Below the pieces are notes generated by a model. It worked only from the letters and a program-made list of their open reading frames with translations, made no database searches and was not told the DNA's origin. 64,000 nt of DNA from Triticum aestivum (taxonomy: Eukaryota; Streptophyta; Magnoliopsida; Poales; Poaceae), in contig NC_057794.1 in the NCBI RefSeq assembly GCF_018294505.1, forward strand, positions 190,767,114 to 190,831,113, in the 5' to 3' direction. Of this stretch, positions 1 to 11,830 are shown in pieces (positions within the stretch are counted from its first letter, which is position 1; each line of letters opens with the position of its first letter). The translations under genes and the position numbers were made by a program.

Positions 1-1479
1 TGCACTTTTATATTATTTTTGGGACTAACCTATTAACAGGAGGCCCAGTGCCATTTTCTGTTTTTTTTGCCTATTTCAGTATTTCACAGAAAAGGAATAT
101 CAAACGGAATCCAAACGGAACGAAACCTTCGCGAGGATCTTTCTTGGAGTACAAGTTTGGAAGTCCGCGAAGCTTCCATGAGGCAAGGGGCACGCCCGGG
201 GGGTAGGCGCGCCCCCACCCTCGTGGGCCCCATGGAGTTCCACCGACGTACTTGTTTCGCCTCTATATACTCTTATACCCAAAAAACATCCAATAGAGCC
301 ACAAAACCACTTTTCCACCACCGCAACCTTCCATACCCGTGAGATCCCATCTGGGGGCGTTTTCCGGCGATCTGCCGGAGGGGGAATCGATCATAGAGGG
401 CTTCTACATCACCACCATGGCCTCTTTGATGATGTGTGAGTAGTTTACCACAGATCTTCGAGTCCATAGTTATTAGCTAGATGGCTTCTTCTCTCTCTTT
501 GGTTCTCAATACAAAGTTCTCCTCGATGTTCTTGGAGATCTATTCGATGTAATATTCTTTTGCGGTGTGTTTGTCGAGATCCAATAAATTGTGGATTTAT
601 GATCAAGTTTATCTACGAACAATATTTGGTTCTTCTCTGAATTCTTATATGCATGATTTGATATCTTTGCAAGTCTCTTCGAATTATCAGTTTAGTTTGG
701 CCTACTAGATTGATCTTTCTTGCAATGGGAGGAGTGCTTAGCTCTGGGTTCAATCTTGCGGTGTCCTTTCCAAGTGATAGTAGGGGCAGCAAGACACGTA
801 TTGTATTGTTGCCATCGAGGATAAAAATATGGGGTTTATATCATATTGCTTGAGTTTATCCCTATAAATCATGTCATCTTGCCTAAAGCATTACTCTGTT
901 CTTATGAACTTAATACTCTTGATGCATGTTGGATAGCGGTCGATCTGTGGAGTAATAGTAGTAGATGTAGAATCGTTTCGGTCTACTTAACACGGACGTG
1001 ATGCCTATGTTCATGATCATGCCTAGATATTCTCATAACTATGCGCTTTTCTATCAATTGCTCGGCAGTAATTTGTTCACTCACCGTAATACATGGTATC
1101 ATGAGAGAAGCCACTAGTGAAACCTATGGCCCCCGGGTCTATTTCATATAATATAAGTTTCTGATCTACAATTCTAGTTTACTATTTATTTTATTTTGCA
1201 ATCATTACTTTTCAATCTATACAACAAAAATACCAAAAATATTTATCTTATTATCTTTATCATATCTAACTTTTGCAAGTGGCCGTGAAGGGATTGACAA
1301 CCACTTTATCGCATTGGTTGCAAGGTTCTTGATTGTTTGTGCAGGTATTAGGAGACTTGCGTGTAGTCTCCTACTGGATTGATACCTTGGTTCTCAAAAA
1401 CTGAGAGAAATACTTACGCTACTTTGCTGCATCACCCTTTCCTCTTCAAGGAAAACCAACGCATGCTCAAGAGGTAGTA
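1..1479 (+). repeat. 5' LTR (5'-truncated by window edge) of Sabrina/WHAM-like element
   Basis: It aligns throughout with 5191-6494 plus 54161-54343. A TATA-like CTATATACTC lies near 261-272, downstream of a GC-rich stretch at 190-240, and probably marks the U3/R promoter. The LTR ends in GGTAGTA, where the 3' LTR ends in GGTAGCA, so the canonical terminal CA has mutated here. Short ORFs within it are not conserved with the other LTR and are not coding. Confidence 0.85.
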
Positions 1480-1490
1480 AGAAAGATTTC

Positions 1491-1508
1491 TGGCACCGTT
1501 GCCGGGGA
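1491..1508 (+). other. Primer-binding site, tRNA-Asp type
   Basis: TGGCACCGTTGCCGGGGA matches the complement of the plant tRNA-Asp 3' end at 17 of 18 bases (the family usually has TGGCGCC). It lies 11 bases after the LTR end, as expected for a minus-strand primer site. Confidence 0.85.
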
Positions 1509-1572
1509 GATCTACGCTCAAGTCAAGACATACCAAGTACCCATCACAAACTCACATTACATTATTTGCTAT

Positions 1573-2277
1573 TTGCCTCTCGTTTTCCTCTCCCCCACTT
1601 CACCTTTGCAGTTTTATTTGCCCTTTCTCCTTTGCCTTCTATCGTGGCCCTCTTGTTTGCTTAAAGCTTGTCTTTCCCTTATTGTGGCCAAACCTAAAGG
1701 CGCTAAGGGTTTCCCGGGTTTTAATAACTTGGATAACCCCTCTATCATTTCTAAGCTCATAAATAATAATGCTATGGAAAGACCCACCGGGGTTATCAAT
1801 GAGAGTCAAAGTAATTTTGATGAAGATGACCCTAGAATTTTTCGTTATTTGCTTGATGAATCTTTGAAAGATACTTGGGATAGGCTGTTAAGGATCCGAG
1901 CCAGCTATGTACCCCAATATCAAATTGAAATATACTTAAAAAGTTTTTATGTTGGCTTAGCCGCTTCTTTCAAGCAAGTTTTAGATTCTATTTTTGAAGA
2001 CGGTTTTCTTGAGGGGGATGCCGTCGATACTTATGAAAGTATGAAAGCTATATTCGGGAACCCCATGAGTTTGAAAGTTGAGTCCACCTCTCTTTTGTGT
2101 TTTTATCAGAATGAAATTATCAAAGAGATGAAGGCTAGCTTAGATGCAAATTTTTGTAGCGTACTTAATCCTTCTTCTACCATTAATGGCCACGTGATTT
2201 CACAAAATAGAAAGATAAATGCTTTAGATAAGAAAGTCTCTCTTTATCACCAAAAGGGAAAATATGACAATACCTAG
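1573..2277 (+). CDS. Short gag-like ORF of the non-autonomous Gypsy element
   Basis: An open frame of 234 codons. The part after MERPTGV (ATG at 1774) looks like the N-terminal part of Triticeae Gypsy gag proteins: a block with RYLLDESLKDTWDRL near residues 95-110, then hydrophobic and charged helices. There is no zinc knuckle and no protease motif. The first ATG at 1573 starts in a poorly protein-like stretch; related elements as I recall them begin near the GTG at 1684 (followed by AKPKGAKG), which may be a mutated ATG. It ends at TAG 2275. It is far shorter than a full gag, so at most a capsid fragment is encoded. Capsid role is inferred from family resemblance only. Confidence 0.55.
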   Translation: MPLVFLSPTSPLQFYLPFLLCLLSWPSCLLKACLSLIVAKPKGAKGFPGFNNLDNPSIISKLINNNAMERPTGVINESQSNFDEDDPRIFRYLLDESLKDTWDRLLRIRASYVPQYQIEIYLKSFYVGLAASFKQVLDSIFEDGFLEGDAVDTYESMKAIFGNPMSLKVESTSLLCFYQNEIIKEMKASLDANFCSVLNPSSTINGHVISQNRKINALDKKVSLYHQKGKYDNT

Positions 2278-2307
2278 ATCTATTCTTGCTTTTATGCCTA
2301 GCTTGGG

Positions 2308-2343
2308 GCGTTAAACGACAACGCTTGTTGGGAGGCAACCCAA
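2308..2343 (+). other. Two adjacent hairpins just after the gag-like stop codon
   Basis: GCGTT (2308-2312) pairs with AACGC (2320-2324), and three bases later TTGGG (2328-2332) pairs with CCCAA (2339-2343). I recall this block, with the text GGGAGGCAACCC, as unusually conserved after gag in many grass Gypsy elements. This suggests an RNA structure used in packaging or translation, but the function is unknown. Confidence 0.5.
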
Positions 2344-5108
2344 TTTTATTTTTGTTCCATGCTTTTTGTTCCTGTTTAGTAATAAAATAAATCATATATC
2401 CTCTGTTATGATTGTGTTTTTATGTTTTAATTAGTGTTTGTGCCAAGTAAAGCCTTTAGGATCTTCTTGGGTGATTGTTATTTGATCTTTCTGAAAAAAA
2501 CAGAAAGTATGTGCTCACGAGAATAATTTTCATTTTTTTACTAGAGAGCGATAAAATACCAATTCCAACTGTAGTAGATCAATATACAAATTATTTAGGT
2601 CTTCCTAATGTTTTAGAATTTTTGGAATTACAGAAGTATTTGAAACTTGCAGATTGCTACAGACTGTTCTGTTTTTGACAGATTTTGTTTGGCGTGTGTT
2701 GTTTGCTTATTTTGATGGATCTATGGCTAGTATCGGGGGGTATGAACCATATAGAAGTTGGAATACAGTTGGTTTAACACCAATATAAATAAAGAATGAG
2801 TTCATTACAGTACCTTAAAGTGGTGATTTGTTTTCTTATCCTAACGGAGCTCATGAGATTTTTTTGTTGAGTTTTGTGTTGTGAAGTTTTCAAGTTTTTG
2901 GGTAAAGATTTGATTGATTTTGGAACAAGGAGTGGCAAGAGCCTAATCTTGGGGATGCCCAAGGAACCCGAAGGTAAAATTCAAGGATAACCAAAACCCT
3001 AAGCTTGGGGATTCCCTGGAAGGCATCCCCTCTTTCATTTTCTTCTATCGGTAACTTCACTTGAGGCTATATCTTTATTCACCACATGCTATGTGTTTTG
3101 CTTGGAGCATCTTGTATGATTTTAGCCTTTGATTTTTAGTTTACCACAATCATCCTTGCTGTACACAACTTTTGGGAGAGACACACATGAATTGGAATTT
3201 ATTAGAATACTCTATGTGCTTCACTTATATCTTTTGAGCTAGATAATTTTGCTCTAGTACTTCACTTATATCTTTTTAGAGTACGGTGGTGGTTTTATTT
3301 TAAAGAAATAATTGATCTCTCATGCTTCATTATATTATTTTGAGTCTTTTAGAACAACATGGTAATTTGCTTTGGTTATCATATTAGTCCTAATATGATA
3401 GGCATCCAAGATGGGTATAATAAAAACTTTCATATAGAGTGCATTGAATACCATGAGAAGTTTTATACTTGAGCATTGTTTTGAGATATGAAGATGGTGA
3501 TATTAGAGTCATGCTAGTTGAGTATTTGTGAATTTTAGAAATACTTATTTTGAAGTTTGCAAGTCCCGTAGCATACACATATGGTAAGCGGTGTGTAACA
3601 AATTTGAAGCATGAGATGTTTCTTTGATTGTCCTCCTTACGAGTGGCGGTCGGGGACGAGCGATGGTCTTTTCCTACCAAACTACACCCTAGGAGTATGC
3701 GCGTAGTGCTTGGTTTTTGATGACTTGTAGATTTTTGCAATAATTATGTGAGTTCTTTGTGACTAATGTTGAGTCCATGGATTATACGCACTCTCACCCT
3801 TCCATCATTGCTAGCCTCTTCGGTACCGTGGATTGCCCTTTCACACCTTGAGAGTTGGTGCAAACTTCGCTGGTGCATCCAAACCCCGTGATATGATATG
3901 ATCTATCACACATAAGCCCCCTTATATCTTCCTCAAAACAGCCACCATACCTACCTATTATGGCATTTCCATAGCCATTCGGAGATACATTACCATGCAA
4001 CTTTCCGCCGTTCCGTTTATTTTGACACACTTCATCATTGTCATATTGCCTTGCATGATCATGTAGTCGACATCGTATTCGTGGCAAAGCCACCGCTCAT
4101 AATTTTTATACATGTCACTCTTGAATCATTGCACATCCCGGTACACCGTCGGAGGCATTCATATAGAGTCATATTTTGTTCTAGTATCGAGTTGTAATTT
4201 TTGAGTTGTAAATAAATATAAGTGTGACGATCATCATTATTAGAGCATTGTCCCATGTGAGGAAAAAATAGAGAAAGGCCAAATAAAAAAAGAAGTCCCA
4301 AAAAGAGAGAAAAAGAGAGAAGGGACAATGTTACTATCCTTTTTCCACACTTGTGCTTGAAAGTAGCACCATGATCTTCATAATAGAGAGTCTCCTATTT
4401 TTTCACTTTATATACTAGTGGGAATTTTCATTATAGACCTTGGCTTGTATATTCCAACAATGGGCTTCCTCGAAATGCCCTAGGTCTTCATGAGCAAGGA
4501 AGTTGGATGCACACCCACTTAGTTTCTTTTGTCGAGCTTTCATACATTTATAGCTCTAGTGCATCCATTGCTTGGCAATCCCTACTCCTCGCATTGACAT
4601 CAATTGATGGGCATCTCCATAGCCCGTTTATTAGCCGCATTGATGTGAGACTTTCTCATTTTTTCCTTCTCCTCACAACCTCCATCATCATATTCTATTC
4701 CACCTATAGTGCTATGTCCATGGCTCGCGCTCATGTATTGCGTGAAAGTTGAAAAAGTTTGAGAATACTAAAGTATGAAACAATTGCTTGGCTTGTCATC
4801 GGGGTTGTGCATGATGGGAGCATTTTGTGTGACGAAAATGAAGCATGGCCAAACTATATGATTTTGTAGGGATAAGCTTTCTTTGGCTATGTTATTTTGA
4901 GAAGACATAATTGCTTGGTTAGTATGCTTGAAGTATTATTATTTTCATGTCAATATTAAACTTTTGTCTTGAATCTTTCGGATCTGAATATTCATGCCAC
5001 AATAAAGAAAATTACATTGAAAATTATGTTAGGAAACATTCCACATCAAAAATTCTATTTTTATCATTTACCTACTCAAGGACGAGCAGGAATTAAGCTT
5101 GGGGATGC
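2344..5108 (+). other. Non-coding interior of the Sabrina/WHAM-like element
   Basis: About 2.8 kb with stops in all frames and no pol motifs. From about 2790 onward it matches, in reverse complement, the stretch 61677-64000 of the inverted element, so it is shared family sequence and not unique DNA. It ends in the purine-rich AAGCTTGGGGATGC directly before the 3' LTR, probably the plus-strand primer. Confidence 0.75.
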
Positions 5109-6494
5109 TGATACGTCTCCAACGTATCTATAATTTTTTATTGTTCCATGCTATTATATTACCTGTTTTGGATGTTTAATGGGCTTTAATATGCGCTTTT
5201 ATATTATTTTTGGGACTAACCTATTAACCGGAGGCCCAGTGCCAGTTTCTGCTTTTTGCCTATTTCAGTGTTCTGCAGAAAAGGAATATCAAACGGAATC
5301 CAAATGGAATGAAACCTTCGCAAGGATCTTTCTTGGAACAAATGCAACCCAGGAGACTTGGAGTACAAGTCTGGAAGTCCGCAAAGCTCCCACGAGGCAG
5401 GGGGCGCGCCCCCACCCTCATGGCCCCCATGGAGCTCCACCGACGTACTTCTTTCACCTATATATACTCTTATACCCTAAAAACATCCAAGAGAGCCACG
5501 GAACCACTTTTCCACCACCGCAACCTTCTGTACCCGTGAGATCCCATCTAGGGGCCTTTTTCGGCGATCTGTCGGAGGGGGAATTGATCACGGAGGGCTT
5601 CTACATCAACACCATAGCCTCTCCGATGATGTGTGAGTAGTTTACCATAGATCTTCAAGTCCATAGTTATTAGCTAGATGGCTTCTTCTCTCTCTTTGGT
5701 TCTCAATACCAATTTCTCCTCGATGTTCTTGGAGTTCTATTCAATGTAATATTCTTTTGTGGTGTGTTTGTCGAGATCTGATGAATTGTGGATTTATGAT
5801 CAAGTTTACCTATGAACAATATTTGGTTCTTCTCCGAATTCTCATATGCACGATTTGATATCTTTGCAAGTCTCTTCGAATTATCGGTTTAGTTTGGCCT
5901 AATAGATTGTTCTTTCTTGCAATGGGAGAAGTGCTTAGCTTGGGGTTCAATCTTGCGGGGTCCTTTCCCAGTGATAGCAGGGGCAGCAAGGCACGTATTG
6001 TACTGTTGCCATCGAGGATAAAAAGATGGGGTTTATTTCATATTGCTTGAGTTTATCCCTCTACATCATGTCATCTTACCTAAAGCATTACTTTGTTCTT
6101 ATGAACTTAATACTCTAGATGCATGCTGGATAGCGGTCGATGTGTGGAGTAATAGTAGTAGATGAAGAATCGTTTCGGTCTACTTAACACAAACATGATG
6201 CCTATGTTCATGATCATGCCTAGATATTCTCATAACTATGCGCTTTTCTCTCAATTGCTCGGCAGTAATTTGTTCACCCACCGTAATGCATGCTATCATG
6301 AGAGAATCCACTAGTGAAACCTATGGCCCCCGGGTCTATTTTATATCATATAAGTTTCCGATCTACAATTCTAGTTTTCTATTTATTTTATTTTGCAATC
6401 TTTACTTTTCAATCTGTACAACAAAAATACAAAAAATATTTATCTTATTATCTTTATCAGATCTCACTTTTGCAAGTGGCCGTGAAGGGATTGA
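5109..6494 (+). repeat. 3' LTR, left part, of Sabrina/WHAM-like element
   Basis: Starts TGATACGTCTCCAACG and follows the 5' LTR to the text GTGAAGGGATTGA. There the minus-strand Copia begins. ATTGA at 6490-6494 is repeated at 54156-54160, directly after the Copia, and is the 5-bp target duplication. TATA-like CCTATATATACTC lies near 5457-5470. Confidence 0.9.
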
Positions 6495-8100
6495 TGAAAG
6501 GATCGAGAAGAGGTGTCTGGAGGGAGGTGAATAGACTCCTAACAAAGATAAGTTGAAGTTTTTATTTTCTTCAAGTTAATGTAGAATTTTAGCTCAAGTT
6601 TAAACATTCACAATACATTCAAGCAAGCATGGCAAGAGTATATGATCAGCGAAAAGTAAAGCATGCAATTTGCAAGAATGTAAAGGGATGGGATTGGAGT
6701 GTGCAAACGAAATTGGAGACACGGAGATTTTTGGCATGGTTCTGATAGGTGGTGCTATCGTACATCCACGTTGTTCGAGACTTCAACCCACGAAGGATAA
6801 CGGTTGCGCAAGTCCATGGAGGGCTCCACCCATGAAGGGTCCATGAAGAAGCAACCTTGTCTATCCCACCATGGCCATCTCCCACGAAGGACTTGCCTCA
6901 CTAGGGTAGATCTTCAAGAAGTAGGAGATCTCCTTGCCCGTACAAACTTCTTGGTTCAACTCCACAATCTTGACGGAGGCTCCGAAGTGACACCTAACCA
7001 ATCTTGGAGACACCGCTCTCCAAAAGGTAACAGACGGTGTATTGATGATGAACTCCTTGCTCTTGTGCTTCAAATGATAGTCTCCCCAACACTCAACTCT
7101 CTCTCTCACTAATTTGGATTTGGTGGAAAGATGATTTGAGTGGAAAGCAACTTGGAGAATGCTAGAGATCAAGATTCACATGGTTGGAATGGAATATCTT
7201 GACCTCAACGCATGAGTAGGTGGTTCTCTCTTAGAAAATGTATTATGGAAGTGTAGGCATGTTCTGATGGCTCTCTCCGCGGATCAAGAGTGGGTGGAGG
7301 GGTATATATAGCCTCCTCACAAAATCTAACCGTTACACACAAATCACCAAACTCGGTGGGACCGAATCAAAAAACTCGGTTAGACCGACTTAGTTCAAAA
7401 TGTGACCGTTAGGCATTTCAGTGGGGCTAACATGTCAACTCAGTGAGACCGATTTCATTAGGGTTAGGGCATAATGTAATCTCGGTGAGACCGATTACAC
7501 AAACTCGGTAAGACCGACTTTGGTAATAAGCTAACTAGAGAATTGGTCCAGCAAAGTCGAAGGGACTGATTCGCTCATTTCGGTGAGACCGAAACGTTAC
7601 AAAGGGAAACAGAGAGTTTGCAATCCCATCTCGGTGAGACCGAGATCCCTATCGGTGAGACCAAAAATACTAGGGTTTTGTAGCACTGGCTATGTCAACT
7701 GAACGTGGTGGTGCCGGATAGAAAGTTTCGGTGGGGCCGAGTTTGACTTTTGGTTTGGGACATATGTGGATATGGGAAAGTGGTTGAGGGTTTTGGAGCA
7801 TATCACTAAGCTTTTTGAGCAAGTAACCCATTAAGAAACACCTCATCTCCTTTTAATAGTATTGGCTTTCCTATGGACTCAATGTGATCTTGGATCACTA
7901 AAAGTAAAATGAAGAGTCTTGAGCTTTTTGAGCTTGCACCAATCCTTTGTCCTTAGCATCTTTAAAGGGTTCCATATCCTCTTGTCCACACCACTCCATC
8001 TGTTGAACTTGTCTGAAATATACTAGATGAAAACATTAGTCTAACAAGAGATATGTTGACATTAATTATCAAAACCACCCAGGGAGCACTTGTGATTTCA
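6495..8100 (-). repeat. 3' LTR of the minus-strand Copia element
   Basis: 1606 bp, matching 52582-54155 over its length. It contains a series of TCGGT-N3-ACCGA palindromes at 7353-7740. TATATATAG at about 7303-7311 is flanked by GC-rich text, but it reads equally on either strand, so it is not a certain promoter element. Confidence 0.92.
7353..7740. repeat. Array of short palindromes TCGGT-N3-ACCGA in the Copia LTR
   Basis: Perfect arms occur at 7353-7365, 7376-7388, 7482-7494, 7505-7517, 7580-7592 and 7631-7643. Degenerate copies lie near 7440-7452, 7652-7664 and 7728-7740. Spacing is irregular, so this is not a simple tandem repeat. The same array recurs in the other LTR (about 53433-53750), and two more perfect copies lie in the interior at 14866-14878 and 14898-14910. 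Confidence 0.85.
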
Positions 8101-8676
8101 ATCTCCCCCTTTTTGGTAATTGATGACAACATACATCAAAGCTTTAGATAAAGATATAGAGAATAGCAAGTAAAGCTTTGGAAAGACATGTAACATGCAT
8201 GGGCTCCCCCTACATGTATGCATCCATGTCAATATGGAATGTAAGAGCATGTGAATGCATAATCATGACAGAGCAAGCAATGTGTTACATGTATCTTGGC
8301 TAAATGCATCAGGGCAAATGATATGAATATATGAAGTGTAACTTCATGTTCATGATTCCTTCTTGTAAACAATATGTACATCAACAAGAAATCTCCATGC
8401 ACATGAGTGTGATGCATATACTTACTTTGCGGTCTTGAGTTGGCTTAGGAAGAGATGAACCTTAGTAAACAAGGTTAGATAACATAGATACATATATTGG
8501 ACAAAGCAAACAAAAGAAGCCACAAGAGTACCAAGATTGGGATGACATGTAGAGTGTGAGTACTGGGTACTCTATTGGATATAGACATGTCCCCAAGGAT
8601 AAAGATATGCAATGAATTTCAAGCATTTCCTTCCCTAGCAGTCTTTCTCCCCCTGAATCTTGTATTGGATAATGGG
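8101..8676 (-). other. 3' untranslated interior of minus-strand Copia with polypurine tracts
   Basis: No ORF. Read on the minus strand, a purine run complementary to 8102-8114 abuts the LTR and is the expected polypurine tract. Two more AGGGGGAG-type runs lie at 8204-8212 and 8646-8654. Several such tracts are a known trait of Sirevirus-type Copia elements. Confidence 0.7.
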
Positions 8677-9164
8677 TGTCGGTGTCAAAACCGGCGGATC
8701 TCGGGTAGGGGGTCCCGAACTATGCGTCTAAGGCGGATGGTAACAGGAGGCAGGGGACAAGATGTTTTACCCAGGTTCGGGCCCTCTTGATGGAGGTAAA
8801 ACCCTACGTCCTTCTTGATTAATATTGATGATATGGGTAGTACAAGAGTAGATCTACCACGAGATTAGAGAGGCTAAACCCTAAAAGCTAGCCTATGGTA
8901 TGATTGTATGTATATGGTCTATCGACTATTGACTAGCCTGGACTCGGTTTATATAATGCACTAGAGGCCTAGGATAACAAGAGTCCTAGCCGAATACGCT
9001 GGTGGGGAGGAGTCCTTGTCTTGATCACCAAGTCTTGTGGAATCTTCCATGTATGCGACAGCTGTCCGAACTGGCCCATGAGTATACGGCCATGGGGGTC
9101 CTCGGCCCAATCTAACAGATCGGGAGACGACGTGGTGAGTAGCCCCTAGTCCAGGACACCGTCA
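8677..9164 (-). repeat. 3' LTR of the minus-strand non-autonomous Gypsy element
   Basis: 488 bp, TGTCGGTG to CCGTCA on the plus strand. On the minus strand it starts TGACGGTGTCCTGG and is preceded by the purine tract complementary to 9165-9177. It pairs with 13974-14453. Confidence 0.9.
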
Positions 9165-9418
9165 GTAGCCCCCTGAACCGGTCTTCAAGTTAGGGACGCT
9201 CCTCGATTCTTCCAAACTGTTCTTCATCTTCGGTTCTCGGTCTTGAAAACTGGTTCAACAAATCTTCGCATCTTCGATCTTGAGGATCGCTGAAATGCAT
9301 TCAACGAGTTTACACGTCGGGTATCCGAGGAGCCCCTTTATGTTTCTGCCCTTTATCAATGCCTTGTTATTTTTATGCCACACCTTGGGTTTGAAGTTGT
9401 TCCCGGGAGACGGTGTCC

Positions 9419-9550
9419 TCTTGCGTCCGAGTTCTAATGCTGGATTGCATTCGAGGTATTTTTTGCAGCCGAGCACCAATGCCGGACTGCTTCCGAGCTC
9501 TAACGTCGGAATGTATCCGAGCTCCAACGCCGGACTATATCCGAGGTGTC
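9419..9550. repeat. Degenerate 24-bp minisatellite
   Basis: Units of the form CCGAGCTCYAACGYCGGAMT follow one another. Two adjacent 24-bp units are clear at about 9490-9540, and older units around 9425-9480 are interrupted. It lies in the 3' region of the non-autonomous element. Confidence 0.6.
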
Positions 9551-10129
9551 ATATCACCTTGGTTCAAAAAAGTTAAAGGAGTTTAGCCGAGCTTAATGCC
9601 GGAAATGCCCTCTATCGAGCTAGCCGCTAGCGCCCGAGCTTTATGCCGGACTGCTTCCAAGGTGGTGCACCACCCCGACCGCGGGCTGATTTATTGTGAA
9701 TATTTTTAACCGGTGTAGTTTATTCTCTGCTGAGATATATAGCCAGTAGCCCTCAAGGTGTGTATCGGTCTAAAACCCGAGATGCACCTGAAGGATGACG
9801 TAAGACTACTGATCCCAGTAGCCGCTGAGACTCAGGTTGATTTGCAAAATCGGCCTGAGGATCAAGTCCTAGCTCGGCAGAAAACTTCGGGACACAAAAA
9901 GCAGCATGCTCAGTCCTCGAGACTCAGGTTGGGTGCGGCCGACCAACCTCAGGATCAAAATCTCCTTGGCAACTGTATTGCACTTAAAATTTTCTGCATT
10001 GAACAGGCAATGCAGTAGCCCCCGAGACACTGGTCGGGTGGCAACACCAGATCAGGGGATCGATGTGCCCCTTTAATGTTTTTAAATAATAAGCCCAAAG
10101 CCCAGTAGCCCCCGAGCCTTAATGCGGGC

Positions 10130-11830
10130 ACGGGTGGCCGAATTAAGGACCAATATCCATAGTAAAATCACAAATTATGTGTAATGACTCTATGTATCCA
10201 AGTACTTTACGTCATTAATGCTCGGATCCGCATTGTACAATACTTTGTTGACCGACCATCGGCTTCCACCTCCTCGGCCAGTAGCCGAGGAGTGTTTGTC
10301 CTACTTTACAAAGCCTTTATGAGGGCAAAGATTTACGACAAACAAGGCAATCTGGCCATACGGTTTTATAAACAAAGGTACGCAGAGAGATATGTTATAT
10401 TACTGTTTAACATAAGAAATGTCTTCCAAAGAAAATAGTCCCGCTATCGGTTCCTTTCTTTGGGTTGTCATGCTAAGCATGATCATGAAACCTTAGCTCT
10501 AATGTAAGAGCAAAATATCGAGGATTTAGTTTGGGAGGCCAGTTAATAGCCCCCGGTAGTGTTCGGCGATAGTCGAGGTCAAGCCGTAAACACTTTGGCC
10601 ATTGTTATGAGTGGCCCGTCATTTAATACAGTCATCGGATCGCTGACCAGTTTACGCTTATTGTGACAGTCAGTTTTCGGATTTCTCCACTGAGGTGCTT
10701 AACCATGTGAGCTGGAAGCACAATCGCAGTGGTTCTCCCTTTGCACGCCTAGCCGAACAAAGCGGAATGTAGGAAGCAAGTGCAGGAGCCGGGCAACCCA
10801 ACTATTGACCGAAGACACAATTCGAAACCGATGCATATATAGCAATATCCGAGAATATTTTTGCCGAATCTATAAAGGTGTCCAACATTGCACTGCGAGA
10901 CTTGTGCTGAAAACACACAAATAGTTTAAAAGTGCCATAAGCTTGGAAAACCAAAAAACGTCAGTAAAAACTTGACGTCCGAACAAGATCAAGTGTTCGG
11001 TGCCAATCCGAAAATTGGTCTTAGAAAAAAAAGAGTGCTTCTGTCGTGCTTTAACATTACACATCCGATCTCAAGACTTCAAGCGGGTCAGCCTACGGCT
11101 GCAGCCTCCTATCCCGAAGGCGGAGTGCTTCTCGTTAGACCAGTTTAGCGAACTAAACTCGAGCGACCACTAGAGAGAAAATGGGTTATCTGGCTATTGA
11201 CCACACACTCTCGTCGAAAAAGGAGCGATACAAAAAGACTTTGCAATGACCAAGAAGAAAACACATTTACTATAAAATAGCTCATATAAATTTTAACAGC
11301 CCCCAAGTGACTTGGGTAAAAGATTTTATGTATAATGATTGTATGTACCGAAGTACTTATATCATATCTTTGTTCAACCGAACTTTAAACACGTCTTAAC
11401 CGACCGCCGGCTTCTCCCTCTTCGGTCAAGGACCGAAAAGTGTTATGTACTCCACCTGTCGAGAATATCGACAGTGTTTCCGATAACCAGGCAACCGGGC
11501 CATAAGGCTGTAACAGACAAAGCGCGCTCATGGAACTTATGCTATATTACAGACGAAGTGTAAGAAGCATCTTCGAAGAAAATAGTACCCCCACCGATAC
11601 CTTACTTGGTGCTCATTATTACTATGAGACTTGTGCAATAGATTTTTTGTACTCATGAGTTTCGTTGTGTGCTGACCATGATTGAAAACAATAAGAGCGC
11701 TAGCTTTCGGCTTCACCCAGTCTGAGGTCAGAGCTCAGAGGACCCGGTCGTGAAAATCGCAGAGGTGCTCCCTTTACTCCCTAGCCAAACAATCGGGAAC
11801 ATAGGGGTAAGCACAGGAGCCAGGAAACCC
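10130..11830. repeat. Diverged internal direct duplication, period about 1.15 kb
   Basis: The stretch from about 10180 (TATGTATCCAAGTACTT) is echoed from about 11340 (TATGTACCGAAGTACTT). Further matches are the GGCCATA phrase at 10352 and 11499, GAAAATAGT at 10430 and 11578, and the GCAGTGGTTCTCCCTTT-like phrase at 10725 and 11760. Divergence is high, so the duplication is old. Confidence 0.6.

Noticed and set aside
7353..7740. CRISPR-like array of regularly spaced repeats
   Set aside because: Units are 13 bases with irregular spacing, lie in a plant LTR and have no associated genes.
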